A stretch of 64,000 nucleotides of DNA from Agarilytica rhodophyticola (GCF_002157225.2 NZ_CP020038.1:2572501-2636500), one strand, 5' to 3'; counted from the stretch's first letter, positions 32,193 through 41,265 are shown. The notes: generated by a model from the sequence alone, not told the origin. Numbers and translations are program-made.

Positions 32193-32663
32193 ATGCATGT
32201 AAGATATTACAAAGGTGTCACTCTTATAGAAACAATAGTTTTTCTTACGGTTGTCAGTATTGCCATTGTCGCGCTTGTTAAAGTGTATAGCTACGCAATT
32301 ATCAATAGTGTTGATCCATTGATAAAAGTACAAGCTTTAGAACATGCGCAGGCGCAACTTGATGAGATTCTTGCACGAAAATTTGACGAGAACACGCCTA
32401 CCGGCGGTGTACCTGCATGTGATAGCGGTGACGGCCCTGCGTGTCTTGGTATAAGTCCTGATGGTGATTTTGACGATGTGGGCGACTACAATGGTTTTAT
32501 TGATACGAGTAACCAAGGGCATACGATATCGGTGTCTGTTATTGCTGCTGGCAGTGAGTTGGGTGGTGGAATGGCAAACAGTGCAGCCCGAAGAATCACT
32601 GTAGTAGTCACCAGCAATAATGGCGATAGTGTTACCTTAAGCGCATATAAAACTAATTTTTGA
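32193..32663 (+). CDS. mshD: Minor pilin, MshD-like
   Basis: About 156 residues, beginning with leader MHVRYYKG and then VTLIETIVFLTVVSIAIVAL, a type IV pilin N-terminus with Val at +1 and Glu5. The rest contains LEHAQAQLDEILARKF and a Cys pair (VPACDSGDGPACLG). The ATG at 32193 gives a normal short leader; a TTG at 32175 would add six residues. Position suits mshD, and its end overlaps the next gene slightly. Confidence 0.83.
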   Translation: MHVRYYKGVTLIETIVFLTVVSIAIVALVKVYSYAIINSVDPLIKVQALEHAQAQLDEILARKFDENTPTGGVPACDSGDGPACLGISPDGDFDDVGDYNGFIDTSNQGHTISVSVIAAGSELGGGMANSAARRITVVVTSNNGDSVTLSAYKTNF

Positions 32664-32665
32664 TT

Positions 32666-33505
32666 ATGTCAAATGTTGACTTACATAAAAAATTAAACAA
32701 AAAACCAAATAACATGTATGGGCGTTATCACGGTTTTACTTTAATAGAATTGATCGCTGTGCTAGTCATTCTTGGTATCGTTTCGGCGTTGGGGAGTAGT
32801 TTTTTTTTAAGCGTGGTGGACAGTTATGATGAAGTTCAACAGCGCAGTAAAATCATTAATCGAGGCCGTTTGGTGATTGAGCAAATGACTCGCCAGCTGA
32901 GAATAGCCTCGCCAAATAGTACCCGTGTAAGCGCTTCTGGAAATTGCGTTGAATTCCTGCCTATTGTTGCAGGTGTGCGTTATGTTGAAGATGTTCCGGA
33001 TATTGATAATGGTGTGTCAATGGGAAGTACTATTCGTACTGCTCCTTATACTCTTGGTTTAGGGAGTGCGCGTCATGCTATTGTCGGAGCGCTAGTCGAT
33101 AGTGAAATATATACTAGTGGAAGTCTTAACAGTCGAGTGAACGTTAATAATTTAGGCGCTGGGCCTCCTTTTAGCACAATTAATTTAACCTCCAATCACC
33201 GTTTTATTCGCAATTCTAGCCAGCGACGTGTCTACTTAACCGATAACCCTCAACGGTTTTGTCTTATCGGGACAACACTATTTCGCTATAGTAACTATGG
33301 TCTTTCGACAACAGGGTTAAGTGATATTAATCCAGGTGGGGCGGTTGATGTTATGGCTGAAAATGTTGCCACCACTAGCAGAGCATTTAGTATTTCTTTG
33401 GGGTCTGAAGATTTTAATACAGTGGTAGATATCGACTTGAATTTCTTGCAAGGCAACAATCAAGTGGCTCTTCAACAGCAGGTGTTGATACGAAATGTCC
33501 CTTGA
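32666..33505 (+). CDS. mshO: Minor pilin, MshO-like
   Basis: About 279 residues with a type IV pilin start: HG, then FTLIELIAVLVILGIVSAL with Glu5. The body is PulJ-like (VIEQMTRQLRIASPN), with Cys residues in the head. The start is uncertain: ATG 32666 gives a leader of about 23 residues, ATG 32714 a leader of seven. Neither has a clear ribosome site, and coupling to the upstream stop is likely. It overlaps the next gene by 11 bases. Size and order match mshO. Confidence 0.83.
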   Translation: MSNVDLHKKLNKKPNNMYGRYHGFTLIELIAVLVILGIVSALGSSFFLSVVDSYDEVQQRSKIINRGRLVIEQMTRQLRIASPNSTRVSASGNCVEFLPIVAGVRYVEDVPDIDNGVSMGSTIRTAPYTLGLGSARHAIVGALVDSEIYTSGSLNSRVNVNNLGAGPPFSTINLTSNHRFIRNSSQRRVYLTDNPQRFCLIGTTLFRYSNYGLSTTGLSDINPGGAVDVMAENVATTSRAFSISLGSEDFNTVVDIDLNFLQGNNQVALQQQVLIRNVP

Positions 33506-33923
33506 ATCTGCTAAGCAAAATAAAGGATTTCTTATCCCACTAGCGGCCATTATAATTGTTGGTGTTGCGATATTGGCAGCTGCAATTAGTCGATTCACAT
33601 CACAATCATCTCAGGCGAGTGTTTTAGAAGGTATTTCAATACAGGCATTTTACGCAGCTGAGAGCGGTGCTAACGTAGCGATGAATCAGTTGATGTTTAA
33701 TGTGGATGATAGAAGCATTGCTGATGCAAACTGTGATGCGCTTAGCGGGCGGGTGGTAAATTTTTCTACGGCAGGCTTACAAGTTTGCCAGGCTATTATT
33801 AGCTGTTCACGTTCGAATATTGTCGGCAGCCCTCAGAGTTTTTATACCATATCCAGCGGCGGCACTTGTGGCAGCGGCGATATTTTTGCACGGCGTATTA
33901 TCGAAGTATCCTCGTTTATGTAG
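33495..33923 (+). CDS. mshP: MSHA protein MshP-like (PilX/GspK-type N-terminus)
   Basis: A 142-residue protein beginning with KQNKG then FLIPLAAIIIVGVAILAAAI, like MshP and PilX, with AFYAAESGAN shortly after, a hallmark of the PilX/MshP group. The mature N-terminus lacks the usual Glu5, which is common in this group. Several Cys residues occur in the C-terminal half. It is the last gene of the operon; the large mshQ gene that follows in Vibrio is absent, and a convergent gspB lies 53 bases away. Confidence 0.85.
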   Translation: MSLESAKQNKGFLIPLAAIIIVGVAILAAAISRFTSQSSQASVLEGISIQAFYAAESGANVAMNQLMFNVDDRSIADANCDALSGRVVNFSTAGLQVCQAIISCSRSNIVGSPQSFYTISSGGTCGSGDIFARRIIEVSSFM

Positions 33924-33976
33924 TGGTTACTTATTAATCTCTATTAATTCTGTATTATCGAGCTTAATCGATACAA

Positions 33977-34813
33977 CTACAAATTAACCCAGCTGCTTAA
34001 TGCTGCCATTTTAAATTTATGGCCCTTGTAGCGAAGGATAACACCATCTTTTAAAATCTCTTCAATATAAAGCTGGCCGCTTACCAGTTGCCCTTTACTG
34101 CGCTTCTTATTGTTTAAAGTTACACTTGAGCGACTTGCGTTATAGTTGTGGACGCTATACATAATGGTAGGAATATCTTGTTGTATAGACTGAGGTAGGT
34201 CTCTTATCTTGCCAATTTTATCAAAATCATTTATCGAGGTTTTTACTGTATTGGCCTGTGTTGTATTGCCCGCCGCTGCACTATCTGTTGGGGTATTCTG
34301 CTGTGCTTTGTTCTGTTGATAAATAGAACTAATTTGCGTCTTGTTTTTGGCTGCAGATTTAACCGGCTTTTTTTCCGGCTCTTGGTTGGCTTTTTCATAT
34401 TGAGCTTCAATAAGACGTTGTTTTATTTCTTCATACTTTTTTGTTTCTTTTTGTTTCTCTTGAGTGCCACTCGTTGGTGTTTTTTTCTCAGGGGCGAAGG
34501 CAATACTTTGCTGTTTTTCCTTATTTAATGTATTTGCTGGTGTTGCTGAAGGCCGCTTAGATTGAGATACAGTGGGAACACTTTGTTTCAGCCTTGGCTT
34601 AGCTTGATTCTCTGATACTTGGCTTTTTAAAAATAGAAGTACAACTGCCACCACTAATATTATGGTAATAATACAGAGGATGAGGATAATTTTGTTGCTG
34701 TGTTTGGAAGAAGTATTGTCTACCGCAGTATCATGATTACTGTTAAGTGATGGCGGACTATTCTTACTTCTTTCATTGTCAGCCTTATTCAGCGCATCTA
34801 ATATGAGTGACAT
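33977..34813 (-). CDS. gspB: General secretion pathway protein GspB/ExeB-like
   Basis: A 278-residue membrane protein starting MSLILDALNKADNER, typical of GspB. One membrane helix (about 42-63) is followed by a long Lys/Gln/Pro-rich periplasmic linker and a C-terminal T2SSB-type domain (IMYSVHNYNASRSSVTLNNKKRS is the core region, here spanning about 218-240). In Aeromonas, ExeA and ExeB together help the type II secretin pass the peptidoglycan. The gene lies 38 bases downstream of gspA on the same strand, so the two form an operon. No other gsp genes are in the window. Confidence 0.9.
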   Translation of the reverse strand: MSLILDALNKADNERSKNSPPSLNSNHDTAVDNTSSKHSNKIILILCIITIILVVAVVLLFLKSQVSENQAKPRLKQSVPTVSQSKRPSATPANTLNKEKQQSIAFAPEKKTPTSGTQEKQKETKKYEEIKQRLIEAQYEKANQEPEKKPVKSAAKNKTQISSIYQQNKAQQNTPTDSAAAGNTTQANTVKTSINDFDKIGKIRDLPQSIQQDIPTIMYSVHNYNASRSSVTLNNKKRSKGQLVSGQLYIEEILKDGVILRYKGHKFKMAALSSWVNL

Positions 34814-34851
34814 TGGCTTGCGTTCCGTCTACGTTAATTCTAGTGTTCTAT

Positions 34852-36510
34852 TTATAAAAAATCTTTTTCAAGTATAGTGCTTAGGCCTAAGGCTTCATTG
34901 AGTTTCATTAGTGTTCTCTCGCCTAAGATGCCATCTGCTGTCAACTGATGTTCTCGTTGAAAAATTGTTACCCGCTCTTTTAGCGCTTTATTGTATCTGC
35001 GCTTGGTTAGTGGTGTCGGCTGGGCATCGAGCAAGGCGAACTGTGCTGCTATCTCGGCAACAGTGGCATTGCTACTACCAAGACCTAAAGGTTCGCTGTA
35101 GTCTTTGGGTTTTTTCCAAAGATAAAATACATTACCGGTCCACAACGGCCCCAGTTCTTCTAGAGTAATAATTTGCCGCTTATTTTTGCCATCGATGACC
35201 AGTGCTTTTTCACCTTGGACGCCAATTAGAACAGCATAAGAGCGAAATTTTTTACTGTTAATCAATGATAGTACCACGGGCCGGTTGAGGGCGATAATTT
35301 CTTCCCAGGTCTCAAGCTTAGTTTTGCTACACGCAAATCCTTGAGTATTAAGTTGCCAGCAGGGATGGGTATCGGTATTTATATCAAAATTCAGATGCTT
35401 AAATAATACAACTTGCGCGGCAATATTGTTTTCTATGTCATAACGGGAAGTATTATTCGTTCGTCCTTCTGGTTCCGGGTCACTAACGTTTGCAGGTGCT
35501 AATGCTGGCTCGCGTATTATTGGTCTTATTGGCTGGGCCGATTCTGCGGTAACCATAGTTATAGTGTCGTTGGGTTTTGAGCCGAAAAGTATATGCGTGA
35601 TCACAAAAATAACGGCTAAACCAATAATTCCACAGGCCGATAGGGCACTGTAAATTAAATAGGGATGGCTTTTTTTATTAATAAGTGTGCTTTCCCGGTT
35701 GCCTTCAACTTCTTTTTTGGCCAATTTAAAAATAGCGTTATCAACGCATGATTTATTCTGGCCGTAGGCGCCGATCAAGGCCCTTTCACACAGTACATTA
35801 ATCATCCTTGGTACGCCGCCTGTAAAGCGATGAATACGTTTTACCATTTTTGGCCCAAAGGGATTGGGAGCCATATCCTGCATCCCGGCAACCCTCAGAC
35901 GATGGCTGATATAGCTCTGGGTTTCACTCACTGTCAATGGCGTTAAATGGAAGCGCGCGGTGATGCGCTGAGATAACTGTCGTAACTGCGGTTGTGACAA
36001 TAACTCGTTCAGCTCTGGTTGGCCTACCAATACTATTTGTAAAAGCTTTTGAGTTGCCGTTTCAAGGTTGGTTAATAAGCGAATCTGCTCCATTACTTCA
36101 ACGGAGAGAAGCTGGGCTTCGTCGATGAGCAATACGGTGTTTTTGCCACGTGTGTGATTGCTCAACAGATGCTGATGCAATAGGTCGGTGATGCTTTTGA
36201 TGGTGATGTTCTTGCTGTTATATTCAATTGCATACTCATCGCAAATGGTACAAAGCAGCTCAAGAATATTCGCCATTGGATTGAGTATAATGGCTATCTC
36301 TGTCTGCTTTGGCAGTTGTTCTAGCAGGCAGCGGATAATGGTGGTTTTGCCAGTACCAACTTCACCGGTAAGCATAACAAAACCACCTTCTTTGACGCCG
36401 TACAACAAATGCGCTAGCGCCTCTTTATGCTGCTGGCTCATGTAGAGATAGCGTGGGTTGACGGCAATTGAGAATGCTTGCTCTTTTAGTCCGAAATGAT
36501 TTTGATACAT
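34852..36510 (-). CDS. gspA: ExeA/GspA-like ATPase with peptidoglycan-binding tail
   Basis: A 552-residue protein. The N-terminal AAA domain has Walker A GEVGTGKT at residues 49-56 and Walker B VLLIDEAQLL; LLTNLET and FTGGVPRMINVL follow. One membrane helix lies at about 283-309. The periplasmic part holds a C39-peptidase-like segment (around HPCWQLNTQGFAC) and a PG_binding_1 domain (LTADGILGERTLMKLNE) at the end. ExeA uses ATP and peptidoglycan binding to help assemble the type II secretin. Here it faces the MSHA operon convergently, so it might serve either system. It is a paralogue of mshM. Confidence 0.92.
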   Translation of the reverse strand: MYQNHFGLKEQAFSIAVNPRYLYMSQQHKEALAHLLYGVKEGGFVMLTGEVGTGKTTIIRCLLEQLPKQTEIAIILNPMANILELLCTICDEYAIEYNSKNITIKSITDLLHQHLLSNHTRGKNTVLLIDEAQLLSVEVMEQIRLLTNLETATQKLLQIVLVGQPELNELLSQPQLRQLSQRITARFHLTPLTVSETQSYISHRLRVAGMQDMAPNPFGPKMVKRIHRFTGGVPRMINVLCERALIGAYGQNKSCVDNAIFKLAKKEVEGNRESTLINKKSHPYLIYSALSACGIIGLAVIFVITHILFGSKPNDTITMVTAESAQPIRPIIREPALAPANVSDPEPEGRTNNTSRYDIENNIAAQVVLFKHLNFDINTDTHPCWQLNTQGFACSKTKLETWEEIIALNRPVVLSLINSKKFRSYAVLIGVQGEKALVIDGKNKRQIITLEELGPLWTGNVFYLWKKPKDYSEPLGLGSSNATVAEIAAQFALLDAQPTPLTKRRYNKALKERVTIFQREHQLTADGILGERTLMKLNEALGLSTILEKDFL

Positions 36511-36846
36511 GGTCTATCTGGTGCCTATTAACCTGCTTAATGAACCTGCCTATTAACCCGTGAACGGTGAATATATGTAGCACATATTCACACTTATTTG
36601 GCCTGCATGATACTCCTAATAAACGTTTTGGACTAGAAACTGTATCATAGGCTGGCTTTTAGAATGACGCTATGGCTTTTAAATAGCTTTCTTTTTATCC
36701 AGTTCTCGCTTGCTTATGGGCAATTAAGATTTGTTTGGCAAAAAATAGGTGGCTACTACAAGATTACTTTCGCAATATATTACAATGACGTTTTTCGTCA
36801 TCAATGAGTTTTATACCGCAATGTTTTATCGAAGAGAAATACGATT
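36511..36846. other. Divergent intergenic region, no gene seen
   Basis: About 336 bases between gspA (minus) and the DUF2721 gene (plus), expected to carry both promoters. No coding frame, RNA gene or strong dyad was seen. Confidence 0.5.
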
Positions 36847-37239
36847 ATGGAAATGACAGTGACCACACCTAGCTTGTTATTTCCTGCAATATCCCTGTTA
36901 TTACTGGCCTACACTAACCGTTTTATGGTGTTATCAAATGTTATTCGTCAATTGAGTAATATGGATGGTGCCGAGTCTAAGGATATCGTCAAACGCCAAG
37001 TGACTAGCTTGCGCAAGCGACTATACATTATTCGTCTTATGCAAGTGTTTGGTGTTTTAGCCTTTGTTATATGCACATTATCCACTTTTGCGCTTTTTCT
37101 TACCTGGCTTGAAGGCGGCAAAGTTCTATTTGGTTCAAGCCTAATTCTACTGACAATATCCTTATTATTTTCACTTTATGAAGTACATATCTCTACTGCC
37201 GCGATCAACATTGAAATAGAAAAACTAGATTTACATTAA
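36847..37239 (+). CDS. DUF2721-family membrane protein
   Basis: A 130-residue inner-membrane protein with three hydrophobic helices (about 8-28, 57-80 and 88-108) and a basic loop between the first two. It matches the DUF2721 pattern: an N-terminal PSLLFPAISLLLLAYTNRF, then LRKRLYIIRLMQ. The function is unknown. It is a single gene ending at a strong hairpin shared with convergent gcvR. Confidence 0.85.
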   Translation: MEMTVTTPSLLFPAISLLLLAYTNRFMVLSNVIRQLSNMDGAESKDIVKRQVTSLRKRLYIIRLMQVFGVLAFVICTLSTFALFLTWLEGGKVLFGSSLILLTISLLFSLYEVHISTAAINIEIEKLDLH

Positions 37240-37247
37240 TGGCGAAG

Positions 37248-37274
37248 GGCCCTTGTGTCATCAACACAAGGGCC
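37248..37274. terminator. Hairpin between DUF2721 gene and gcvR
   Basis: Eleven-base-pair perfect stem GGCCCTTGTGT / ACACAAGGGCC (37248-37258 with 37264-37274), 5-nt loop. It lies between convergent genes. No long T-run follows on either side, so it may work weakly or with Rho. Confidence 0.65.
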
Positions 37275-37296
37275 ACAACTTAAGGCCACATTAATA

Positions 37297-37830
37297 TCAT
37301 TCGAATGGTGTTTCAGAGAGGGAAAGATCCAATGCTAAATTGTTGGCAATTTCATCTAGGATGTCATGTAACTGAGGAATATCCACGCCTTCTGGCAGTT
37401 CTAACTGTCCGGTAGCATCAAACAGAGGATCGCCACTGTAGGGCATACTGGTTAGCGCTGTTTCCAAATAGGCCATATTAATTTTGTGCTGTGCCAGTGC
37501 CCGAGAAAGCTCTCTGACAATACCGGAGCGATCGGGCCCTAATGCATGAATATAAGCATTCGTGGTATCGCTCTTAGGTGCTGAATCGGCATCGATGTGC
37601 TCGGTTTTTATCCAGATGCCATGTTCAATAAGCTGACTCAAAGCCGATTGTAATTGTTCTTGTTGTTCAGGGCTTACGGACACTCGAATAACACCTGCAA
37701 ACTTACCTGCAAGTTGCGAAAGGCTGCTCTCTAGCCAATTACCGCCGTTATCGGAGACTGTTTCAGCGATTGCCTCGACAACGCCCGGTTTATCGTTACT
37801 GATGACACTAATGAGTATATGTTTAAGCAT
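37297..37830 (-). CDS. gcvR: Glycine cleavage system regulatory protein GcvR
   Basis: A 177-residue protein with two ACT domains (about 4-75 and 92-170). In E. coli, GcvR binds GcvA when glycine is scarce and blocks activation of the gcv operon. ACT signatures are SVISNDKPGVVEAIAETV and LGPDRSGIVRELSRAL. I start at the ATG at 37830 because family members begin MLKHILISV-like; the open frame runs on to 38100, but that part has no homology and overlaps the divergent yheU gene. No gcvA or gcvTHP genes are in the window. Confidence 0.9.
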   Translation of the reverse strand: MLKHILISVISNDKPGVVEAIAETVSDNGGNWLESSLSQLAGKFAGVIRVSVSPEQQEQLQSALSQLIEHGIWIKTEHIDADSAPKSDTTNAYIHALGPDRSGIVRELSRALAQHKINMAYLETALTSMPYSGDPLFDATGQLELPEGVDIPQLHDILDEIANNLALDLSLSETPFE

Positions 37831-38023
37831 GTGTTTCGTCACTTTTGAAAATAAACTCGCGCAAGTATAATGCCCGCGCACAAACTTGCACATCTTTGAT
37901 GAAAGGATTGACGTCATATAAAACCAAAGCAAGCTAGCGAAGCCTTGCCTATTGGCTGCGCTCCTGCTGATTAAGCAGCGCACTTTTTCAACAGGAATAG
38001 GTATATAGAGAGAGACAGCATAT

Positions 38024-38245
38024 ATGGTAATCCCCCCTGAACAGCTAACACGAGAAGTCCTTATTGGTATTGTTGAGTCGTATATCACTCGCGAAGGCAC
38101 GGATTACGGTGAGCATGAGCTGGACTTAGACAGTAAGGTCAAGCGCTTATTGCCCCAGGTGCTCAAAGGGGAGGTGTTGATTGTGTATGACGAGGAGAGT
38201 CAGTCAGTTAATCTTGTACCTAAAGATGATGCTTCTATTGTCTAA
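38024..38245 (+). CDS. yheU: YheU/UPF0270-family protein
   Basis: A 73-residue small conserved protein matching E. coli YheU along its length: an N-terminal MVIPPEQLTREVL, then ESYITREGTDYGEHE, and a late LIVYDEESQSVNLVP. The function is unknown. It reads divergently from gcvR and is 58 bases before rlmM, so the two may be cotranscribed. Confidence 0.9.
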   Translation: MVIPPEQLTREVLIGIVESYITREGTDYGEHELDLDSKVKRLLPQVLKGEVLIVYDEESQSVNLVPKDDASIV

Positions 38246-38303
38246 TATAGGTCAGCCTTAGATATCAAAATTTTTTTTTGTTAACACCAGTGGTGAATAA
38301 TTC

Positions 38304-39350
38304 GTGGAAGTTATCTTGTTGTGTCGATGCGGTTTTGAGAAGGAAGTCGCCTCTGAAATCAACGCTCATGCAGCGAAACTAAGTATCGGTGGCTATATCA
38401 AAACTGAGGCTAACAGTGGTTTGGTGCGTTTCGTTACTTACCAGCGAAATGATGCTGAGAATCTCATTCAGCGAACCTCCTTTGATGAACTTGTTTTTGT
38501 TCGACATTGGCTTGTACTTGACCATGAGTTTACTGCTCTGGATACCCAAGATCGAGTCACTCCCATTTTAGATGTTGCTGGCAAGTTGCCCAAATGCAGC
38601 AGTTTGCAATGTATCAATGTGGACACTAATGAGGGTAAATCACTGGCCAAGCTAACCCGAGGTATTGGTCGCCACCTTGAAACTCGTTTGGAAAAGGTGG
38701 ACTTTTGGCAGACTAAATCTGCCTGGGTGCTGCAGCTATTGTGTCTGGCGGGAGATCATGTGCTTATTGGTCGCACTTCTGAAGGAAATATGTCGCCATG
38801 GTTAGGAGGAATCCCCCGGCTCAAAGTGCCTCGCAGTGCCCCTAGCCGCGCTACGTTGAAGTTGGAAGAAGCATGGCTGCATTTTGTCCCCAAAGAGCAG
38901 CGGGAAGAGCGCCTAAGGCCTAGTATGAAGGCAGTGGATCTTGGTGCTGCGCCCGGTGGTTGGACCTGGCAGTTGGTGAATAAAAGCATGTTTGTGGATG
39001 CAGTTGATAATGGGCCTATGGATGAGTCTCTAATGGATTCTGGGCAGGTGACTCATCACCTTGAAGACGGTTTTCGCTATTCGCCGCCCAAGCCCGTTGA
39101 CTGGCTAGTATGTGATATTGCCGATAAACCGTCGAGAGTGGCCAGTTTAATCGCCCATTGGGCCGAGAATCGTTGGTTTAGAGAGGCCGTCTTCAATTTA
39201 AAATTACCAATGAAGCAGCGCTATGTGGCGGTTGAAGAGGCGAGGCATCGTATTGCCTCTCAGCTGGTGGATCATGGCACTTATGAGCTGAAATTTAAGC
39301 AGTTGTATCACGATCGTGAAGAGGTTACCGGGCATATTAAATTGTTCTAG
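38304..39350 (+). CDS. rlmM: 23S rRNA C2498 2'-O-ribose methyltransferase RlmM
   Basis: RlmM methylates the ribose of C2498 in 23S rRNA. The 348-residue protein has an N-terminal THUMP-like RNA-binding half (start EVILLCRCGFEKEVASEI) and a Rossmann methyltransferase half with the SAM-binding block AVDLGAAPGGWTWQL. Catalytic-type residues follow in LVCDIADKPSR and FNLKLPMKQRY. Start is GTG at 38304. Length and motifs are normal for the family. Confidence 0.95.
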   Translation: MEVILLCRCGFEKEVASEINAHAAKLSIGGYIKTEANSGLVRFVTYQRNDAENLIQRTSFDELVFVRHWLVLDHEFTALDTQDRVTPILDVAGKLPKCSSLQCINVDTNEGKSLAKLTRGIGRHLETRLEKVDFWQTKSAWVLQLLCLAGDHVLIGRTSEGNMSPWLGGIPRLKVPRSAPSRATLKLEEAWLHFVPKEQREERLRPSMKAVDLGAAPGGWTWQLVNKSMFVDAVDNGPMDESLMDSGQVTHHLEDGFRYSPPKPVDWLVCDIADKPSRVASLIAHWAENRWFREAVFNLKLPMKQRYVAVEEARHRIASQLVDHGTYELKFKQLYHDREEVTGHIKLF

Positions 39351-39374
39351 AGCCTATGCCTCCATATGCCTTAT

Positions 39375-39398
39375 CCAGGCCTCAGTATATTGGCCTGG
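39375..39398 (+). terminator. rlmM terminator
   Basis: Seven-base-pair stem CCAGGCC / GGCCTGG (39375-39381 with 39392-39398), followed by TTTAGTTTT. It lies between convergent rlmM and the ABM-domain gene. Confidence 0.6.
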
Positions 39399-39399
39399 T

Positions 39400-39681
39400 T
39401 TAGTTTTCGAGCACGAGGATTTTTTCAGGCTCACTTAATACGGGATACACTTTATTCATCAACTCCATACGCTCGCGGCTTTGATACCAGCGATTCCAAT
39501 CTTTTTGTGTACGCCATTTACACATGATAAAGCGATGATGGATATCATTAGTGTTGGTTAATGTTTCAGCAGAAATAAAACCATGAACAATGTAGGTTTC
39601 TTGCAGTGCTTTGCGGGAAAACTCTTCATAGGTAGATAACATTCCCTCAGCGATGTGACGTTCAATCATTACATGTATCAT
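39400..39681 (-). CDS. ABM-domain (antibiotic biosynthesis monooxygenase-like) protein
   Basis: A 93-residue ferredoxin-like alpha/beta-barrel protein of the ABM family. The pattern MIHVMIERHIAEGM, ETYIVHGFISAETL, HRFIMCKWRTQKDWNRW is typical. Relatives include small monooxygenases and heme-degrading enzymes, but many have unknown roles, and no cofactor site can be assigned here. It is transcribed alone. Confidence 0.85.
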   Translation of the reverse strand: MIHVMIERHIAEGMLSTYEEFSRKALQETYIVHGFISAETLTNTNDIHHRFIMCKWRTQKDWNRWYQSRERMELMNKVYPVLSEPEKILVLEN

Positions 39682-39858
39682 AAATTAGAATATCCGCTTG
39701 TTTTAAAGTAGGTATTAAAACATATAATAGAATATACATAATATTACCCGGGCTTGTTAACACGAATTAAATCGCATCTGTCGCCCCTAATACACATCAG
39801 CAGATGTGACTCAATGAGTGTTAACAGGCCCTAAGTTAAAGCGAAGGAAAAAATACTT

Positions 39859-40101
39859 GTGCCAAGTGAAGTCCAAAAAGTTGTCGATGCTAAAGGGTTG
39901 ATTTGTCCTGAGCCCGTTATGATGCTGCATAGTGCGGTGCGAGATGCGGATGATGGCGATGTTATTAAAGTGCTTGCAACAGACCCCTCAACAGAGCGAG
40001 ACATTACACGCTTTTGCGATTTTTTGGGGCATACTTTAGTAGAGTTTAGCAAAGGTGATGAGCTGTTAACTTTCTTGATTAAAAAGAAAGCAGAATCCTA
40101 A
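39859..40101 (+). CDS. tusA: TusA-family sulfur carrier
   Basis: An 80-residue TusA protein. The active Cys16 lies in the signature GLICPEPVMML. TusA takes persulfide sulfur from IscS and hands it on for 2-thiouridine formation at tRNA wobble positions, in the cytoplasm. The DPSTERDITRFCDFLGH region is also typical. GTG start. It appears monocistronic. Confidence 0.93.
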   Translation: MPSEVQKVVDAKGLICPEPVMMLHSAVRDADDGDVIKVLATDPSTERDITRFCDFLGHTLVEFSKGDELLTFLIKKKAES

Positions 40102-40231
40102 AGTCAGTAGACCACTCTTAGCTTCTTTAAGCTGTTTAGCACACTAACGTGTTCCACTTAATAAGGTTTTAGCCAGTATGAATAAGCGCTGGGCTAGCTT
40201 GTTAAGTTCCCCAGTCCAGCGCTAAACAGTA

Positions 40232-40933
40232 TCAGTTTGACTCTTCCACTAGCATAGATATAGCTGCTAGGGCATCAGGATCTTCTGACTTAATTTTATT
40301 GGCAATGTGATGCTGAAAATAATACCTAAATTTATCGTTGGAATGTCCTGAATACAGGCAGTCATCACCGGGTAAAACAGGGGTATTAACTACCTTGTCC
40401 TCATCCACTAGCATACAGTCGACAACACCGTCATGGTGTAGACGCCAGCTGACAACCTCTTGTAAGGTCAGACATTTAAACCCTTCGTCTGCCAGTACTG
40501 CGTGGGTACCAATAGTATCGGGTATTTCCTGGATGATATCTGAGGCATTTTCACATTGATAGTCGTAGTATTCTGCGGCTGTTTCCAGTTCTACAACTTT
40601 GTGAATGGGAGCCTCAAAGAACAACTCATCGATACCGGGATCATAGTAGCCCTCAAATGTTCCGTTAAGAGGGTCTTTGATATCGGGGCAGGCGATAATA
40701 TCGTTTAACCACGGTACCAAACCTGCAACTTGCCCATCTGCGCGCAGGGCCCAGCACAAAATTTTAAGACTAAAGTATTTTTCCCCGCTTACTTCGTTGG
40801 AATAGAGCATTTCCAAGCCATCGAGCTCAGGGGCGAGACGAATGATTCTAGTGTCAAATTGAGAGGAATATGATTTGCCGGTGAAAAGATCGATCACATT
40901 TTCCATATCGTGACCTTTACTTGAGATCTTCAT
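40232..40933 (-). CDS. Conserved hypothetical protein
   Basis: A 233-residue acidic, soluble protein that I cannot assign. It begins with a region containing ENVIDLFTGKSYSSQF and has several aromatic- and Asp-rich segments (GYYDPGIDELFFEAP; AAEYYDYQCENASD). No signal peptide, membrane helix or known catalytic motif is visible. The ATG at 40933 has GGAGG upstream, supporting this start. It stands alone between tusA and epmC on the opposite strand. Confidence 0.75.
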   Translation of the reverse strand: MKISSKGHDMENVIDLFTGKSYSSQFDTRIIRLAPELDGLEMLYSNEVSGEKYFSLKILCWALRADGQVAGLVPWLNDIIACPDIKDPLNGTFEGYYDPGIDELFFEAPIHKVVELETAAEYYDYQCENASDIIQEIPDTIGTHAVLADEGFKCLTLQEVVSWRLHHDGVVDCMLVDEDKVVNTPVLPGDDCLYSGHSNDKFRYYFQHHIANKIKSEDPDALAAISMLVEESN

Positions 40934-41265
40934 AATACTACCTCCATATTTGAGGTGAGCTCAGCTAACTACCTAAGTATCTATCTATGGTATCTGTTTA
41001 TACTACGTCTTATGCTACATCCCATGCCATATATATTTATGCTTATGTACATGTCTAGCGTTATATTTCTATCGTCATATTCATGTACACTATACCGCTG
41101 GTCAGTATCAGCTGAAGTTGACCATATATGGCATTACTATACACCCTATAGCGTATTGCATTAGAACACAAGACCCTATTATTAAGTTTTTATATACTCC
41201 TTACTTTTAGGTTGAATTGCAGATCAGGGCAAATTTGAACCCATATTTATAGCTTAGTACATTAA
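40934..41265. other. AT-rich divergent intergenic region
   Basis: About 332 bases rich in TAT-type runs, between a minus-strand hypothetical gene and epmC. An 11-bp inverted repeat (41024-41034 with 41124-41134, core ATGCCATATAT) is separated by about 90 bases. A 69-codon frame at 40955 is made of Tyr, Leu, Ser and Met from the TA-rich DNA and looks like chance. Confidence 0.45.

Noticed and set aside
37831-38100. N-terminal extension of the gcvR frame by 90 codons
   Set aside because: The extension has no GcvR similarity and overlaps the divergent yheU gene; the ATG at 37830 gives the normal family start.
41024-41134. Long-spaced ATGCCATATAT inverted repeat as a mobile-element end
   Set aside because: The arms are short and AT-rich, enclose no gene, and can arise by chance in such DNA.
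40955-41164. A 69-codon frame upstream of epmC
   Set aside because: Made almost only of residues encoded by TA-rich runs; no ribosome site or family features.
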